NCBI GenBank assembly: GCA_007125835.1
Contig: SLCJ01000202.1
Location: 1-6,739, forward strand
Reading direction: 5' to 3'
Length of the DNA: 6,739 nucleotides
Origin: Verrucomicrobiales bacterium
Lineage (GTDB): Bacteria > Verrucomicrobiota > Verrucomicrobiia > Verrucomicrobiales > SLCJ01
Part shown: piece by piece, positions 1 to 6,587 of the stretch
How the letters are laid out: the number at the start of each line of letters is the position of its first letter
How positions within the stretch are numbered: position 1 is the stretch's first letter
Made by a program: the position numbers and the translations under genes
Notes under the pieces: model-generated
The model's database searches: none
What the model was told of the DNA's origin: nothing
What the model saw: the letters and a program-made list of their open reading frames with translations, nothing else

Positions 1-882
1 ATGCGCGACCTGCCGCCTGAGGAAAAGCCCGCCGCGGGGCAGGCGCTCAATGCCGCCCGCGAGGCGATCACCACGGCGCTTGACGAGCGCAAGGCGGCCC
101 TGGTCGCCGAGGCGGACAGCCGTGCGGCGGAGGGGCTCGATGTCACGCTGCCGGGGCGCGAATCGTTCCGCGGCGCGCTGCATCCGCTGACGCTGTTGGA
201 GGAGCGGGTGATCCGCATTCTGCGGCGCATGGGTTTTGCGCTGGCCACGGGCCCCGAGGTCGAGACCGAGTGGCATTGTTTCGACGCGCTCAACACGCCC
301 GCCGATCACCCGGCGCGCAACGAAACGGACACCTTTTACTTCGACTCCGGGCATTTGCTGCGCACGCACACCTCGTCGGTGCAGATTCGGACGATGGAGT
401 CGGCGCCGCCGCCGCTGCGCATCATCGCTCCCGGGTCGGCCTTCCGCCGCGATGAAATCGATGCCACGCACCTTTCGGTCTTCAATCAGATCGAGGGTCT
501 GGTGGTGGCTCCGGGAGTGACGCTTTCCGATCTGAAGGGGACGCTGGAGTTGTTTTTCCACGAATTGTTCGGCGAGGACAGCGAGGTGCGTTTCCGCCCC
601 CATTTTTTTCCTTTCACCGAGCCGAGTTTTGAGATCGACGTGAAACTGGAGGCTGCCGGGCGCGAGGCGAGGTGGATCGAGATTGCCGGATGCGGCATGG
701 TCGACCCGGCGGTGTTCGAAGCGGTGGGGCGCACCCGCGGTGACGACTCCTACGACCCGGAGAAAGTCACCGGTTTTGCCTTCGGAATGGGTTTGGACCG
801 CCTGGCGATGATTGAGTTCGGCATCGCCGACATTCGGCACTTGATCGAAAACGACCGGCGTTTCCTGGCGCAGTTTTCATAA
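1..882 (+). CDS. pheS: Phenylalanyl-tRNA synthetase alpha subunit, 5'-partial
   Basis: This is the catalytic alpha subunit of cytoplasmic phenylalanyl-tRNA synthetase, which activates phenylalanine with ATP and transfers it to tRNA-Phe together with PheT. Against remembered E. coli PheS (327 residues), the first visible residues (RDLPPEEKPAAG) match its residues 46-57, so about 44 N-terminal residues, most of the tRNA-binding coiled coil, lie upstream. The ATG at base 1 is therefore probably an internal Met and not the true start. Class II motifs are in order: motif 1 near residues 60-80 (LHPLTLLEERVIRILRRMGF), motif 2 from residue 148 (FRRDEIDATHLSVFNQIEG), and motif 3 near 258-270 (GFAFGMGLDRL). 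Ala260 aligns with E. coli Ala294, the residue that sets the size of the Phe pocket, so normal specificity is expected. A short insertion before motif 3 (around GRTRGDDSYDPEK) lengthens the protein slightly. The TAA stop lies 67 bases before pheT. Identity is secure; only the 5' end is uncertain. Confidence 0.97.
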   Translation: MRDLPPEEKPAAGQALNAAREAITTALDERKAALVAEADSRAAEGLDVTLPGRESFRGALHPLTLLEERVIRILRRMGFALATGPEVETEWHCFDALNTPADHPARNETDTFYFDSGHLLRTHTSSVQIRTMESAPPPLRIIAPGSAFRRDEIDATHLSVFNQIEGLVVAPGVTLSDLKGTLELFFHELFGEDSEVRFRPHFFPFTEPSFEIDVKLEAAGREARWIEIAGCGMVDPAVFEAVGRTRGDDSYDPEKVTGFAFGMGLDRLAMIEFGIADIRHLIENDRRFLAQFS

Positions 883-949
883 CGCACCCTTTTTTGCAGC
901 ATTCCATTTTCCTGATTTCCCAGATTTCATTTTTCCCATTTTCCCTCCC
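883..949 (+). other. Pyrimidine-rich pheS-pheT spacer without a Shine-Dalgarno sequence
   Basis: By my count, 53 of these 67 bases are C or T on the coding strand, and the last ten before the pheT ATG are all pyrimidines. No GGAG- or AGGA-like ribosome-binding site is present. The T6 run at 890-895 is not preceded by a hairpin, so it does not look like a terminator. Translation of pheT must therefore start by an SD-independent route, for example S1-assisted binding to an unstructured leader or coupling to pheS. The mechanism is inferred. Confidence 0.6.
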
Positions 950-3334
950 ATGATTGTCTCGCTGAACTGGCTTTCCAGCCACATTGATCTTGAAGGGCTC
1001 GACGCCGAGCGCATCGCTGAATTGCTCACCTTTGCCGGGGTGGAGGTCGAGGGCATTGAGCACCGGGGCGTGAAGGACCCGCATGTCGTGGTCGCCCGGG
1101 TGCTGGAGGCCGCCCCCCACCCGCAGGCCGACCGCCTCAAGGTGTGCCAGGTGGATGCCGGCACGGGCACGCCGCGGCAGATTGTCTGTGGTGCCACCAA
1201 TTACCGCGAGGGCGATCTCGTGCCGCTGGCGTTGCCCGGAGCTGTGTTGCCTGGCGGGTTTGAGATCAAAGAGGGAAAATTGCGTGGCGTGGTGTCGGGC
1301 GGCATGATGTGCTCGGCTCGCGAACTGGGCCTGGGCAACGACCACGAAGGCCTGATGATTCTCGATGGTGAAGCCCCGGTGGGCACGCCGCTGGCGGAAT
1401 ATCTCGGGTCGGACGTCTGCCTCGAGATCGAGGTCACGCCCAACCGCCCCGACCTGCTCGGCCACTATGGCTTGGCGCGCGAGCTTTCGGCGCTCACCGG
1501 GCGAGCGCTCAAGTCCGGGCTGCCCGCGCCGCAAGCCGTCGAGCAAGCGCCGGACTCGCTGCTTGGGATCACGATGCCGGAGACGTGCCCATTTTACGTG
1601 CTGCAAAAAATCACCGGGGTGAAAGTCGGTTCGTCGCCGCAATGGCTGCGGCAGCGACTCGAATCGGTCGGGCTGCGCCCAATCAACAACATCGTCGATA
1701 TCACCAATTTTGTGCTGCTCAACACCGGGCACCCGCTGCACGCATTCGACGCCGCCAAACTGGACGGCACGCGCCTCATCGTCCGCGCCGCCAAGCCAGG
1801 CGAAACCATCGCCGCCCTCGACGATTGCGACTACACTCTCACTGAAGAAGACTGCGTGATCGCCGACGCCAGCGCCCCACAGGCCATCGCCGGCGTGATG
1901 GGCGGGGCGGTGTCCGGTGTCACGGAAACCACGATCGACGTGTTTTTGGAGTCGGCTTGGTTCCTGCCGACGGCGGTGCGCCGCACCTCGCGGCGCCTTG
2001 CCCTCAGCTCTGATTCGTCCTACCGTTTCGAGCGCGGCGCGGACCCCGGAATGGTCACCCGCGCTTCCGCCCTCGCTACCCGCCTGATTCTTGAATGTGC
2101 GGGCGGGCAGGCCGACGGCCCCTGCCTCAGCGCAGGTGAAGTTCCGCAACTGACCGGAACGGTCTCCTACGATCCCGAATCGGCTGGGGTTTTCCTCGGC
2201 GGCCACCTTGATGCGGCGGCGCAGATTGAGACGCTGGAGCGTCTAGGCATGCAGCGCGAGGCCGAAAACGGCACCGCCTGGCGGATTCCCACGTTTCGCG
2301 CCGACTTACAGCGCCCGGTCGATCTGATCGAAGAGGTGGCCCGCGTGCGCGGCCTCGCCGCTGTGCCGCCGCGCACCTCGGCCGCCCCGGCATCTGCCAG
2401 CGACGCCGACCGCCTTCACGATTTCACCCTCGATCTCAAGAAGCGGCTCGTCGCCCTTGGCTTCAGCGAGGCACGCACGCTCAAGCTCGTTTCCGCCGCC
2501 GAGGCGGAGGTCGCGCCGGGCGATGCCACCGCCGTGGCCCTGCGCAACCCTCTCGGCGAGGAGCATACCCACCTGCGCCCCTCGTTGCTTCCCGGACTGC
2601 TCGGCACCCTCGAGCGCAATCTCAACCAAGGCCAGAACCAGCTTCTTTTTTTCGAAGTCGGCACGGTGTTCGAGACGGCGGTGGATGGCGGGGTGGCCGA
2701 AAGGCAATCGCTGGCTCTGCTGATGACGGGCGATTGCGCGCCCCGCTCGTGGGCCGCCCCGGAATCACCCCAGGCCACCTTTGCCGCTTTGCGCGGTGTG
2801 CTCGATCTGCTCCTGCCGCGGCAATTCAGCCCCAAGGTCGCCGCTGCCGAGACCAAGAGCATGGTCGCCGCCGCCACGGTCGGCGAGGGGCGAAAGAACC
2901 TGTTCGGCTGGATCGGCCAAGTGCACCCCGCCACATGCCGCCAGATCAGCGCGAAGTCGCCCGTGTTCGCCGCCGAACTTTCACTCGATGCCCTGGCAAA
3001 ACTGGCCGCCGCTCACACGCCGCGTTTCCGCGACCTGCCGCGTTTCCCGGCCGTCACGCGCGACATCGCCGTGGAAATCCCCCGCGACCTACCGGCGTCG
3101 CGCCTGGAGAACGCCTTCGCGCAAGCCGGTGTGGCACTGCTTGAGTCTTGGACGCTGTTCGATGTGTTCGCCGACCCCGAAGGCGTGCGCATGGCCGCCG
3201 ACCGCCGCTCGCTGGCCTGGTCGCTCACCTACCGCGACCCCGCAAAGACCCTGCGCTCCGAGGAGGTGGATGCCGCCCACGAGAAAATCAGGCAGGCTTT
3301 GGGGCGCGTTCAGGGTGTCGTCCTCAGATCGTGA
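950..3334 (+). CDS. pheT: Phenylalanyl-tRNA synthetase beta subunit
   Basis: This complete 794-residue protein matches the usual length of bacterial PheT (about 795). It partners PheS in the (alpha-beta)2 enzyme, binds tRNA-Phe and hydrolyses mischarged Tyr-tRNA-Phe. Domains in order: N-terminal start MIVSLNWLSSHID; EMAPII-like tRNA-binding domain about 39-150; B3/B4 editing domain about 210-385; B5 about 405-478 (ending in DLIEEVARVRGL); inactive class II-like core about 480-690; and C-terminal FDX-ACB anticodon-binding domain about 692-794, opening RFRDLPRFPAVTRDIAVEI. Editing-site residues look intact: His264 in HPLHAFD aligns with E. coli His261, Glu334 in FLESAW with Glu334, and the AGVMGG loop matches AGIFGG. 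The ATG at 950 is chosen because the family-typical N-terminus begins exactly there. It has no Shine-Dalgarno sequence. It follows pheS by 67 bases in the same direction, the usual pheST order, and is probably co-transcribed with it. Nothing suggests damage or recent transfer. Confidence 0.98.
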   Translation: MIVSLNWLSSHIDLEGLDAERIAELLTFAGVEVEGIEHRGVKDPHVVVARVLEAAPHPQADRLKVCQVDAGTGTPRQIVCGATNYREGDLVPLALPGAVLPGGFEIKEGKLRGVVSGGMMCSARELGLGNDHEGLMILDGEAPVGTPLAEYLGSDVCLEIEVTPNRPDLLGHYGLARELSALTGRALKSGLPAPQAVEQAPDSLLGITMPETCPFYVLQKITGVKVGSSPQWLRQRLESVGLRPINNIVDITNFVLLNTGHPLHAFDAAKLDGTRLIVRAAKPGETIAALDDCDYTLTEEDCVIADASAPQAIAGVMGGAVSGVTETTIDVFLESAWFLPTAVRRTSRRLALSSDSSYRFERGADPGMVTRASALATRLILECAGGQADGPCLSAGEVPQLTGTVSYDPESAGVFLGGHLDAAAQIETLERLGMQREAENGTAWRIPTFRADLQRPVDLIEEVARVRGLAAVPPRTSAAPASASDADRLHDFTLDLKKRLVALGFSEARTLKLVSAAEAEVAPGDATAVALRNPLGEEHTHLRPSLLPGLLGTLERNLNQGQNQLLFFEVGTVFETAVDGGVAERQSLALLMTGDCAPRSWAAPESPQATFAALRGVLDLLLPRQFSPKVAAAETKSMVAAATVGEGRKNLFGWIGQVHPATCRQISAKSPVFAAELSLDALAKLAAAHTPRFRDLPRFPAVTRDIAVEIPRDLPASRLENAFAQAGVALLESWTLFDVFADPEGVRMAADRRSLAWSLTYRDPAKTLRSEEVDAAHEKIRQALGRVQGVVLRS

Positions 3335-3356
3335 TTTTTTCGAATTCGCCTGCCTG
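3289..3356. other. 9-bp inverted repeat spanning the pheT stop codon
   Basis: CAGGCAGGC at 3289-3297 is perfectly complementary to GCCTGCCTG at 3348-3356. The 50 bases between contain the pheT stop (3332-3334), a T6 run (3335-3340) and the palindrome CGAATTCG (3341-3348). It could give a long-loop stem in the transcript between pheT and lptD. The T run sits inside the loop and not after the stem, so this is not a classical terminator. It may be chance. Confidence 0.3.
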
Positions 3357-3467
3357 CCGCCACATTTCCGCTTTACCTTTGCCTGTTCCGGTCAATTCTT
3401 CTCAGATGCCCGTGCGCCCACGCCGCCGGGCCTACCGGTTTTCCGTCCATCCCTTCCCTCCGACCCG
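3335..3467 (+). other. pheT-lptD intergenic region and lptD leader
   Basis: These 133 bases lie between the pheT stop and the lptD ATG and hold no gene. The last 20 bases before the start (CATCCCTTCCCTCCGACCCG) are pyrimidine-rich and lack a Shine-Dalgarno sequence, as in front of pheT; the octamer TTCCCTCC occurs at 3454-3461 here and at 941-948 before pheT. TTTACC at 3372-3377 could be a weak -35 box, but no acceptable -10 box follows at normal spacing, so no promoter is called. The gap is long enough for lptD to have its own promoter, but this is not shown. Confidence 0.45.
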
Positions 3468-5930
3468 ATGAAATCTCCTTTTTTCCCTCTGGTTTGTGCC
3501 TTGGCACTCCCGCTCATCATCACGCCTCACCTGGCTGCCGAGGAGGAGGAAGATGGCCAAACCCGCCCGTCCACCAACCTCTCCGACATGACCGACCTGC
3601 TGCGCCAGCTGACCAGCCGGGTCGACATCCGCAGCCTCGGCGGAGCTGAAATCATCGACTTCCAGAAGGGAATCATGCGCTATCGCGATTCGGTCACGAT
3701 CGACTACGAAGGCATGCGCATCCTGGCCGACGGAGCCGACTTCAACCGCACGACCGGTGACCTGGCCGTGCGAGGAAATGTGTCCATCTACCGCGAGGGT
3801 ATGCTCTATCGCGGCGAATCTGCTGTGTTCAACGTGCGCACCAACGTGATCACTTCCGACAATTTGCGCAGTTCCCTGCTCGCCGACGAGCGCGAAATTT
3901 TCTTTCAAACCGAAGACCTTCGCGGCGTGGCCGGCGGCGACCCAAGTGAGAAAATAGGCACCCGGAACACGTTTTTCACCACTCACGACAGCTCCCACCC
4001 CAACTGGAGCATCCGCGCCAATTCGGTCGACATTTTCCCCGAGGACAGGGTGGTCTTCCGCAACATGACTGTCTACGCGGGCGGCACCCCGGTGTTCTGG
4101 CTTCCCTATCTCAGCCAGCCGCTCGACCGCGAACTCGGCTACTCCTTCACACCCGGATACGACTCCGTCTTCGGAGCCTACCTGCTCAACCGCTACGGCA
4201 CCTTGCTGGGCGAAAATGCCCACACCCTGGCCACCTACCGCTTCGACATCCGCAGCGAACGCGGGCTCGCCGGCGGTGTGGACCTGCGCTCCACACGCCA
4301 TCGCTCCAATCCTAACTATGGCCTGCTACGACTCTACTACGCCAATGACCAGGACCCTGGCACCTCCCGCACCGGACGCACCCGTGTCGACCCGCCGGAC
4401 TCGTCCCGCTACCGTGCCAGCCTGCAGCAGCGCTTCTACTTTCAGGGTTACGAAGATGCCTTCGACCTGGGGGAGGACGGGACGCTGCGCCCGCGCCCGG
4501 TGGACGACACTTTTTTCCTCGACGCCAATCTCGACCTGCTCAGCGACGAACATGTGCTCGAAGATTTTTATCCCGGCGAGTTCCGCACCAATCCGCAACC
4601 CGACAACACGCTTAACCTCGTTAAGACCCACCCCTTCGGTTCGCTCAGCCTGATGGGGCGCTTCCGCGTGAACGACTTCTTCCAAAGCGACACCCGCCTG
4701 CCCGAAATCGCGCTGGACACCGTGCGCGTGCCGGTGCTCGGATCGCCCGTGTTCTACGAGAGCACGTCGTCGTTCGGCATCATCGATGAAAAGCCCGCAT
4801 CGGGTCTCTCCCAGCGCAATAGCGCCCGCGTGCGGTCGCTCCGCGAAGATCTGGAGGCCTTCGAATCGGACTCCGATTTCAACGCGATCAATCCGGACTT
4901 CGACCCCGACGCCACCCGCGACCTCCTCGACCAGCTACAGTTCGGGCTCGCCGAGCGCGGATTCAACCGCTTCGACACCTACCATCAGGTCTCCGTGCCG
5001 GTCACCCTTTTCGGTTGGCTCAATCTGGTGCCACGCGGCGGCGTTCGCTACACCAATTACTCCTCCGTCACAGGCCTGACCGATCAGGGGGGCGACCGCG
5101 CCCTCGTCCACGGCGGCCTCGACGCCTCGGTGAAATTCTCGCGCGAATACGATGGCGTCGCCAGTCGCGCCCTCGGCCTCGACGGGCTGCGCCACATCAT
5201 CCAGCCCTACACCCGCTACAGCATTGTCACCGGCGACGAACTCGACCCCCTCTTTCCCGTCATCGACCGCATCTCCCCCACCACCCGGCCACGCCCCATC
5301 GACCTCGGACGCTGGACGGCCATCGATTCTCTCGGCGAATGGAACCTGGTCCGCCTCGGCACCGCCCAACGCTGGCAAACCCGCCGCGACAACGGCACCC
5401 ACACTTGGCTCGAACTCGACACCTATATCGATTCCTACATCGACGACCCCGAATTCGACCGCGATTTCTCGAATTTTTACATGGACGCGGCGTGGAATCC
5501 GCTGCCCTGGGTTTCTTTCAACCTCGGAGCACAGTTCGACGTGATGGGCGAGGAGCAGGGCTTCAACGAATACAACACCGGCATCCGCTGGATGCCCACA
5601 CCCGATCTCGACCTCAGCCTCTCACACCGCTACCTCGACAGCCACCCCTTCCTGCAGAATTCAAACCGCATCGATTACCGCGCCTTCTATCGCCTCAAGG
5701 ACGAGTGGGGTTTCTCCCTCTACCACCGCTGGGAACTGGATGACAACACACTCGAAACGCAGCAATACAGTATCCACCGCGATCTGGTCTCCTGGACTGC
5801 CGCGCTGGGCACGGTGTTCCGCGACAACCGGGGACGCGACGAGTTTGGCGTCGTCTTCACGATGACCCTCAAGGAATTCCCGCAGTTCAGCGTGCCGATC
5901 GACCTCGACCCCTCGGGCGTCGCCCAGTGA
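3468..5930 (+). CDS. lptD: LPS-assembly outer-membrane protein LptD (OstA/Imp)
   Basis: This 820-residue protein (E. coli LptD is 784) is the outer-membrane beta-barrel that, with the lipoprotein LptE, inserts lipopolysaccharide into the outer leaflet. The start at 3468 is chosen because it gives a clear signal peptide: Lys2, a hydrophobic core about 5-19, and probable cleavage after Ala23 or Ala24, followed by an acidic EEEED stretch. The same frame stays open upstream to 2781, but that part overlaps pheT and is discarded. Residues about 55-165 form the periplasmic LptA/OstA-like jellyroll (VTIDYEGMRILADGADFN, then GDLAVRGNVSIYREG). From about 205 comes the barrel domain, with PVFWLPYLSQP at 208-218, LPEIALD and YHQVSVPVTLFGWLNLVPRG, and many alternating aromatic strands up to TMTLKEFPQF near the C-terminus. 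A charged insertion covers about 442-504. The only cysteine is Cys10 in the signal peptide, so the mature protein cannot form the disulfides known in E. coli LptD. It lies 133 bases after pheT in the same direction; the two functions are unrelated. No LptE or SurA gene is in the window. Confidence 0.93.
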   Translation: MKSPFFPLVCALALPLIITPHLAAEEEEDGQTRPSTNLSDMTDLLRQLTSRVDIRSLGGAEIIDFQKGIMRYRDSVTIDYEGMRILADGADFNRTTGDLAVRGNVSIYREGMLYRGESAVFNVRTNVITSDNLRSSLLADEREIFFQTEDLRGVAGGDPSEKIGTRNTFFTTHDSSHPNWSIRANSVDIFPEDRVVFRNMTVYAGGTPVFWLPYLSQPLDRELGYSFTPGYDSVFGAYLLNRYGTLLGENAHTLATYRFDIRSERGLAGGVDLRSTRHRSNPNYGLLRLYYANDQDPGTSRTGRTRVDPPDSSRYRASLQQRFYFQGYEDAFDLGEDGTLRPRPVDDTFFLDANLDLLSDEHVLEDFYPGEFRTNPQPDNTLNLVKTHPFGSLSLMGRFRVNDFFQSDTRLPEIALDTVRVPVLGSPVFYESTSSFGIIDEKPASGLSQRNSARVRSLREDLEAFESDSDFNAINPDFDPDATRDLLDQLQFGLAERGFNRFDTYHQVSVPVTLFGWLNLVPRGGVRYTNYSSVTGLTDQGGDRALVHGGLDASVKFSREYDGVASRALGLDGLRHIIQPYTRYSIVTGDELDPLFPVIDRISPTTRPRPIDLGRWTAIDSLGEWNLVRLGTAQRWQTRRDNGTHTWLELDTYIDSYIDDPEFDRDFSNFYMDAAWNPLPWVSFNLGAQFDVMGEEQGFNEYNTGIRWMPTPDLDLSLSHRYLDSHPFLQNSNRIDYRAFYRLKDEWGFSLYHRWELDDNTLETQQYSIHRDLVSWTAALGTVFRDNRGRDEFGVVFTMTLKEFPQFSVPIDLDPSGVAQ

Positions 5931-5981
5931 GGGAGGTGTGGTGTTGGCTGACCTCAAGGGATGGCAAAACAGGATGCCTGC

Positions 5982-6131
5982 CCCCAAGGAGCGGCGAACC
6001 TTCTTAGCCGATGTGGATGAAGGGGAAAATAAGGAAGGAGCTTCGCGCTTGGCCATTTGCCTCCTCATCCTCGGGCGATGGTGGATCGCCCCTCCTTGGT
6101 CGAGATGTCTCGACGCTTGAGGAAGATGGAT
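5982..6131. repeat. 150-bp structured repeat, copy 1
   Basis: This first full unit begins CCCCAAGGAGCGGCGAACC and ends GCTTGAGGAAGATGGAT. It differs from copy 4 at about seven bases, all in the left 85 bases (roughly 95% identity). Inverted elements inside it are: an arm CCAAGGAGCGGCGAA (5984-5998) that pairs 13 of 15 with ATCGCCCCTCCTTGG (6085-6099); a hairpin GGGCGAT-GGTGG-ATCGCCC (6073-6091); and a near-palindrome GTCGAGATGTCTCGAC (6099-6114). A hairpin CGGCGAA/TTAGCCG (5992-6010) carries one mismatch that copies 3 and 4 lack. It starts 51 bases after lptD, so it would lie in the lptD transcript if transcription reads on. Strand orientation is arbitrary. Confidence 0.95.
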
Positions 6132-6158
6132 CCCCAAGGAGCGGCGAACCTCCTTCGC
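6132..6158. repeat. 27-base partial repeat unit (stub, copy 2)
   Basis: Directly abutting copy 1, the first 27 bases of the unit appear again and then stop at 6158, where the sequence changes to the spacer. The stub ends after the GCGAA/TTCGC stem of the first hairpin. Copy 1 plus this stub gives a 177-bp block with the same 27-base sequence at both ends. That fits a longer tandem array that lost its interior, or an element with terminal direct repeats. Confidence 0.85.
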
Positions 6159-6438
6159 GGGCCGGAATCTTTGCCTGCTGGTCGGAATCTATGCCAGCAA
6201 ATTTAGGGTTGCCCTCGGCCATTGATCTTTTCCGATCGCGCTTGCGTACCGGAGCAACGACACTTTGTCGTGGTGGCGAATGAGGAAGCGAATGGCTGCG
6301 ACGGAACGGCTTGTTTCATTCTCCGATTCATTTTCACCCCCCTCAAGAGTGAAGGGGGCTCCCTACTGGCTGCAAGGTGGAGTGGAGGTTTTTTGCTGAG
6401 ATGCTGGCCGAATTTCTGCCTGGCCACTTTCCGTTGCC
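6159..6438. other. 280-base spacer between repeat copies
   Basis: This stretch does not match the 150-bp unit. It holds a 13-base direct repeat, CGGAATCTTTGCC (6163-6175) and CGGAATCTATGCC (6183-6195), 12 of 13 identical with a 20-base period. It also holds small hairpins: TGCTGG/CCAGCA (6176-6181 with 6194-6199), ACGACA-CTT-TGTCGT (6257-6271) and a C-run/G-run pair (6337-6342 with 6354-6358). A T6 run at 6390-6395 has no good stem directly before it. No gene is recognised. It could be a second repeat family or the remains of a decayed gene; neither can be shown here. Confidence 0.5.
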
Positions 6439-6587
6439 CCCCAAGGAGCGGCGAACCTTCTTCGCCGATGCGGATGAAGGGGAAAATGAGAAAGAGCTTC
6501 GCTCCATGCCATTTGCCTCCTCATCCTCGGGCGATGGTGGATCGCCCCTCCTTGGTCGAGATGTCTCGACGCTTGAGGAAGATGGAT
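6439..6587. repeat. 149-bp structured repeat, copy 3
   Basis: This full unit is one base shorter than copies 1 and 4. Its middle (about 6489-6510) is the most divergent part, with a single-base deletion and several substitutions. The last 68 bases (6520-6587) are identical to those of copies 1 and 4. The first hairpin is perfect here: CGGCGAA (6449-6455), loop CCTTC, TTCGCCG (6461-6467). The other two are GGGCGAT/ATCGCCC (6529-6547) and GTCGAGATGTCTCGAC (6555-6570). It is joined head to tail to copy 4 with no bases between. Confidence 0.95.

Noticed and set aside
1..3. ATG at base 1 as the true start of pheS
   Set aside because: The family has about 44 more residues before this point, and the alignment begins mid-domain, so the gene is most likely cut by the window edge.
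767..2206. 479-codon open frame on the minus strand, antisense to pheT
   Set aside because: It lies opposite an intact, highly conserved pheT, has no recognisable family features, and long antisense frames are expected in GC-rich coding DNA.
3335..3340. T6 run after the pheT stop as an intrinsic terminator
   Set aside because: No stable hairpin directly precedes the T run; the nearby inverted repeat encloses it instead of preceding it.
2781..3467. Upstream in-frame extension of lptD
   Set aside because: This part overlaps pheT in another frame and translates to low-complexity Arg/Pro/Ser-rich sequence. The signal peptide beginning at 3468 marks the real start.
3468..3500. Lipoprotein signal at Cys10 of LptD
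   Set aside because: The residues before the cysteine (P-L-V) do not match a lipobox, it lies too early in the signal peptide, and LptD is a barrel protein; a normal signal-peptidase I site follows near residue 23-24.
3432..4301. 289-codon open frame on the minus strand opposite lptD
   Set aside because: It shadows the N-terminal half of lptD, whose signal peptide and OstA domain are clear; the antisense translation has no domain signature.
5938..6120. 60-codon + strand open frame just after lptD
   Set aside because: Most of it is a translation of repeat copy 1, with no ribosome-binding or family evidence.
6337..6395. C-run/G-run hairpin and T6 run as the lptD terminator
   Set aside because: The T run starts more than 30 bases after the stem, and the hairpin lies about 400 bases past lptD, so it does not fit a normal intrinsic terminator.
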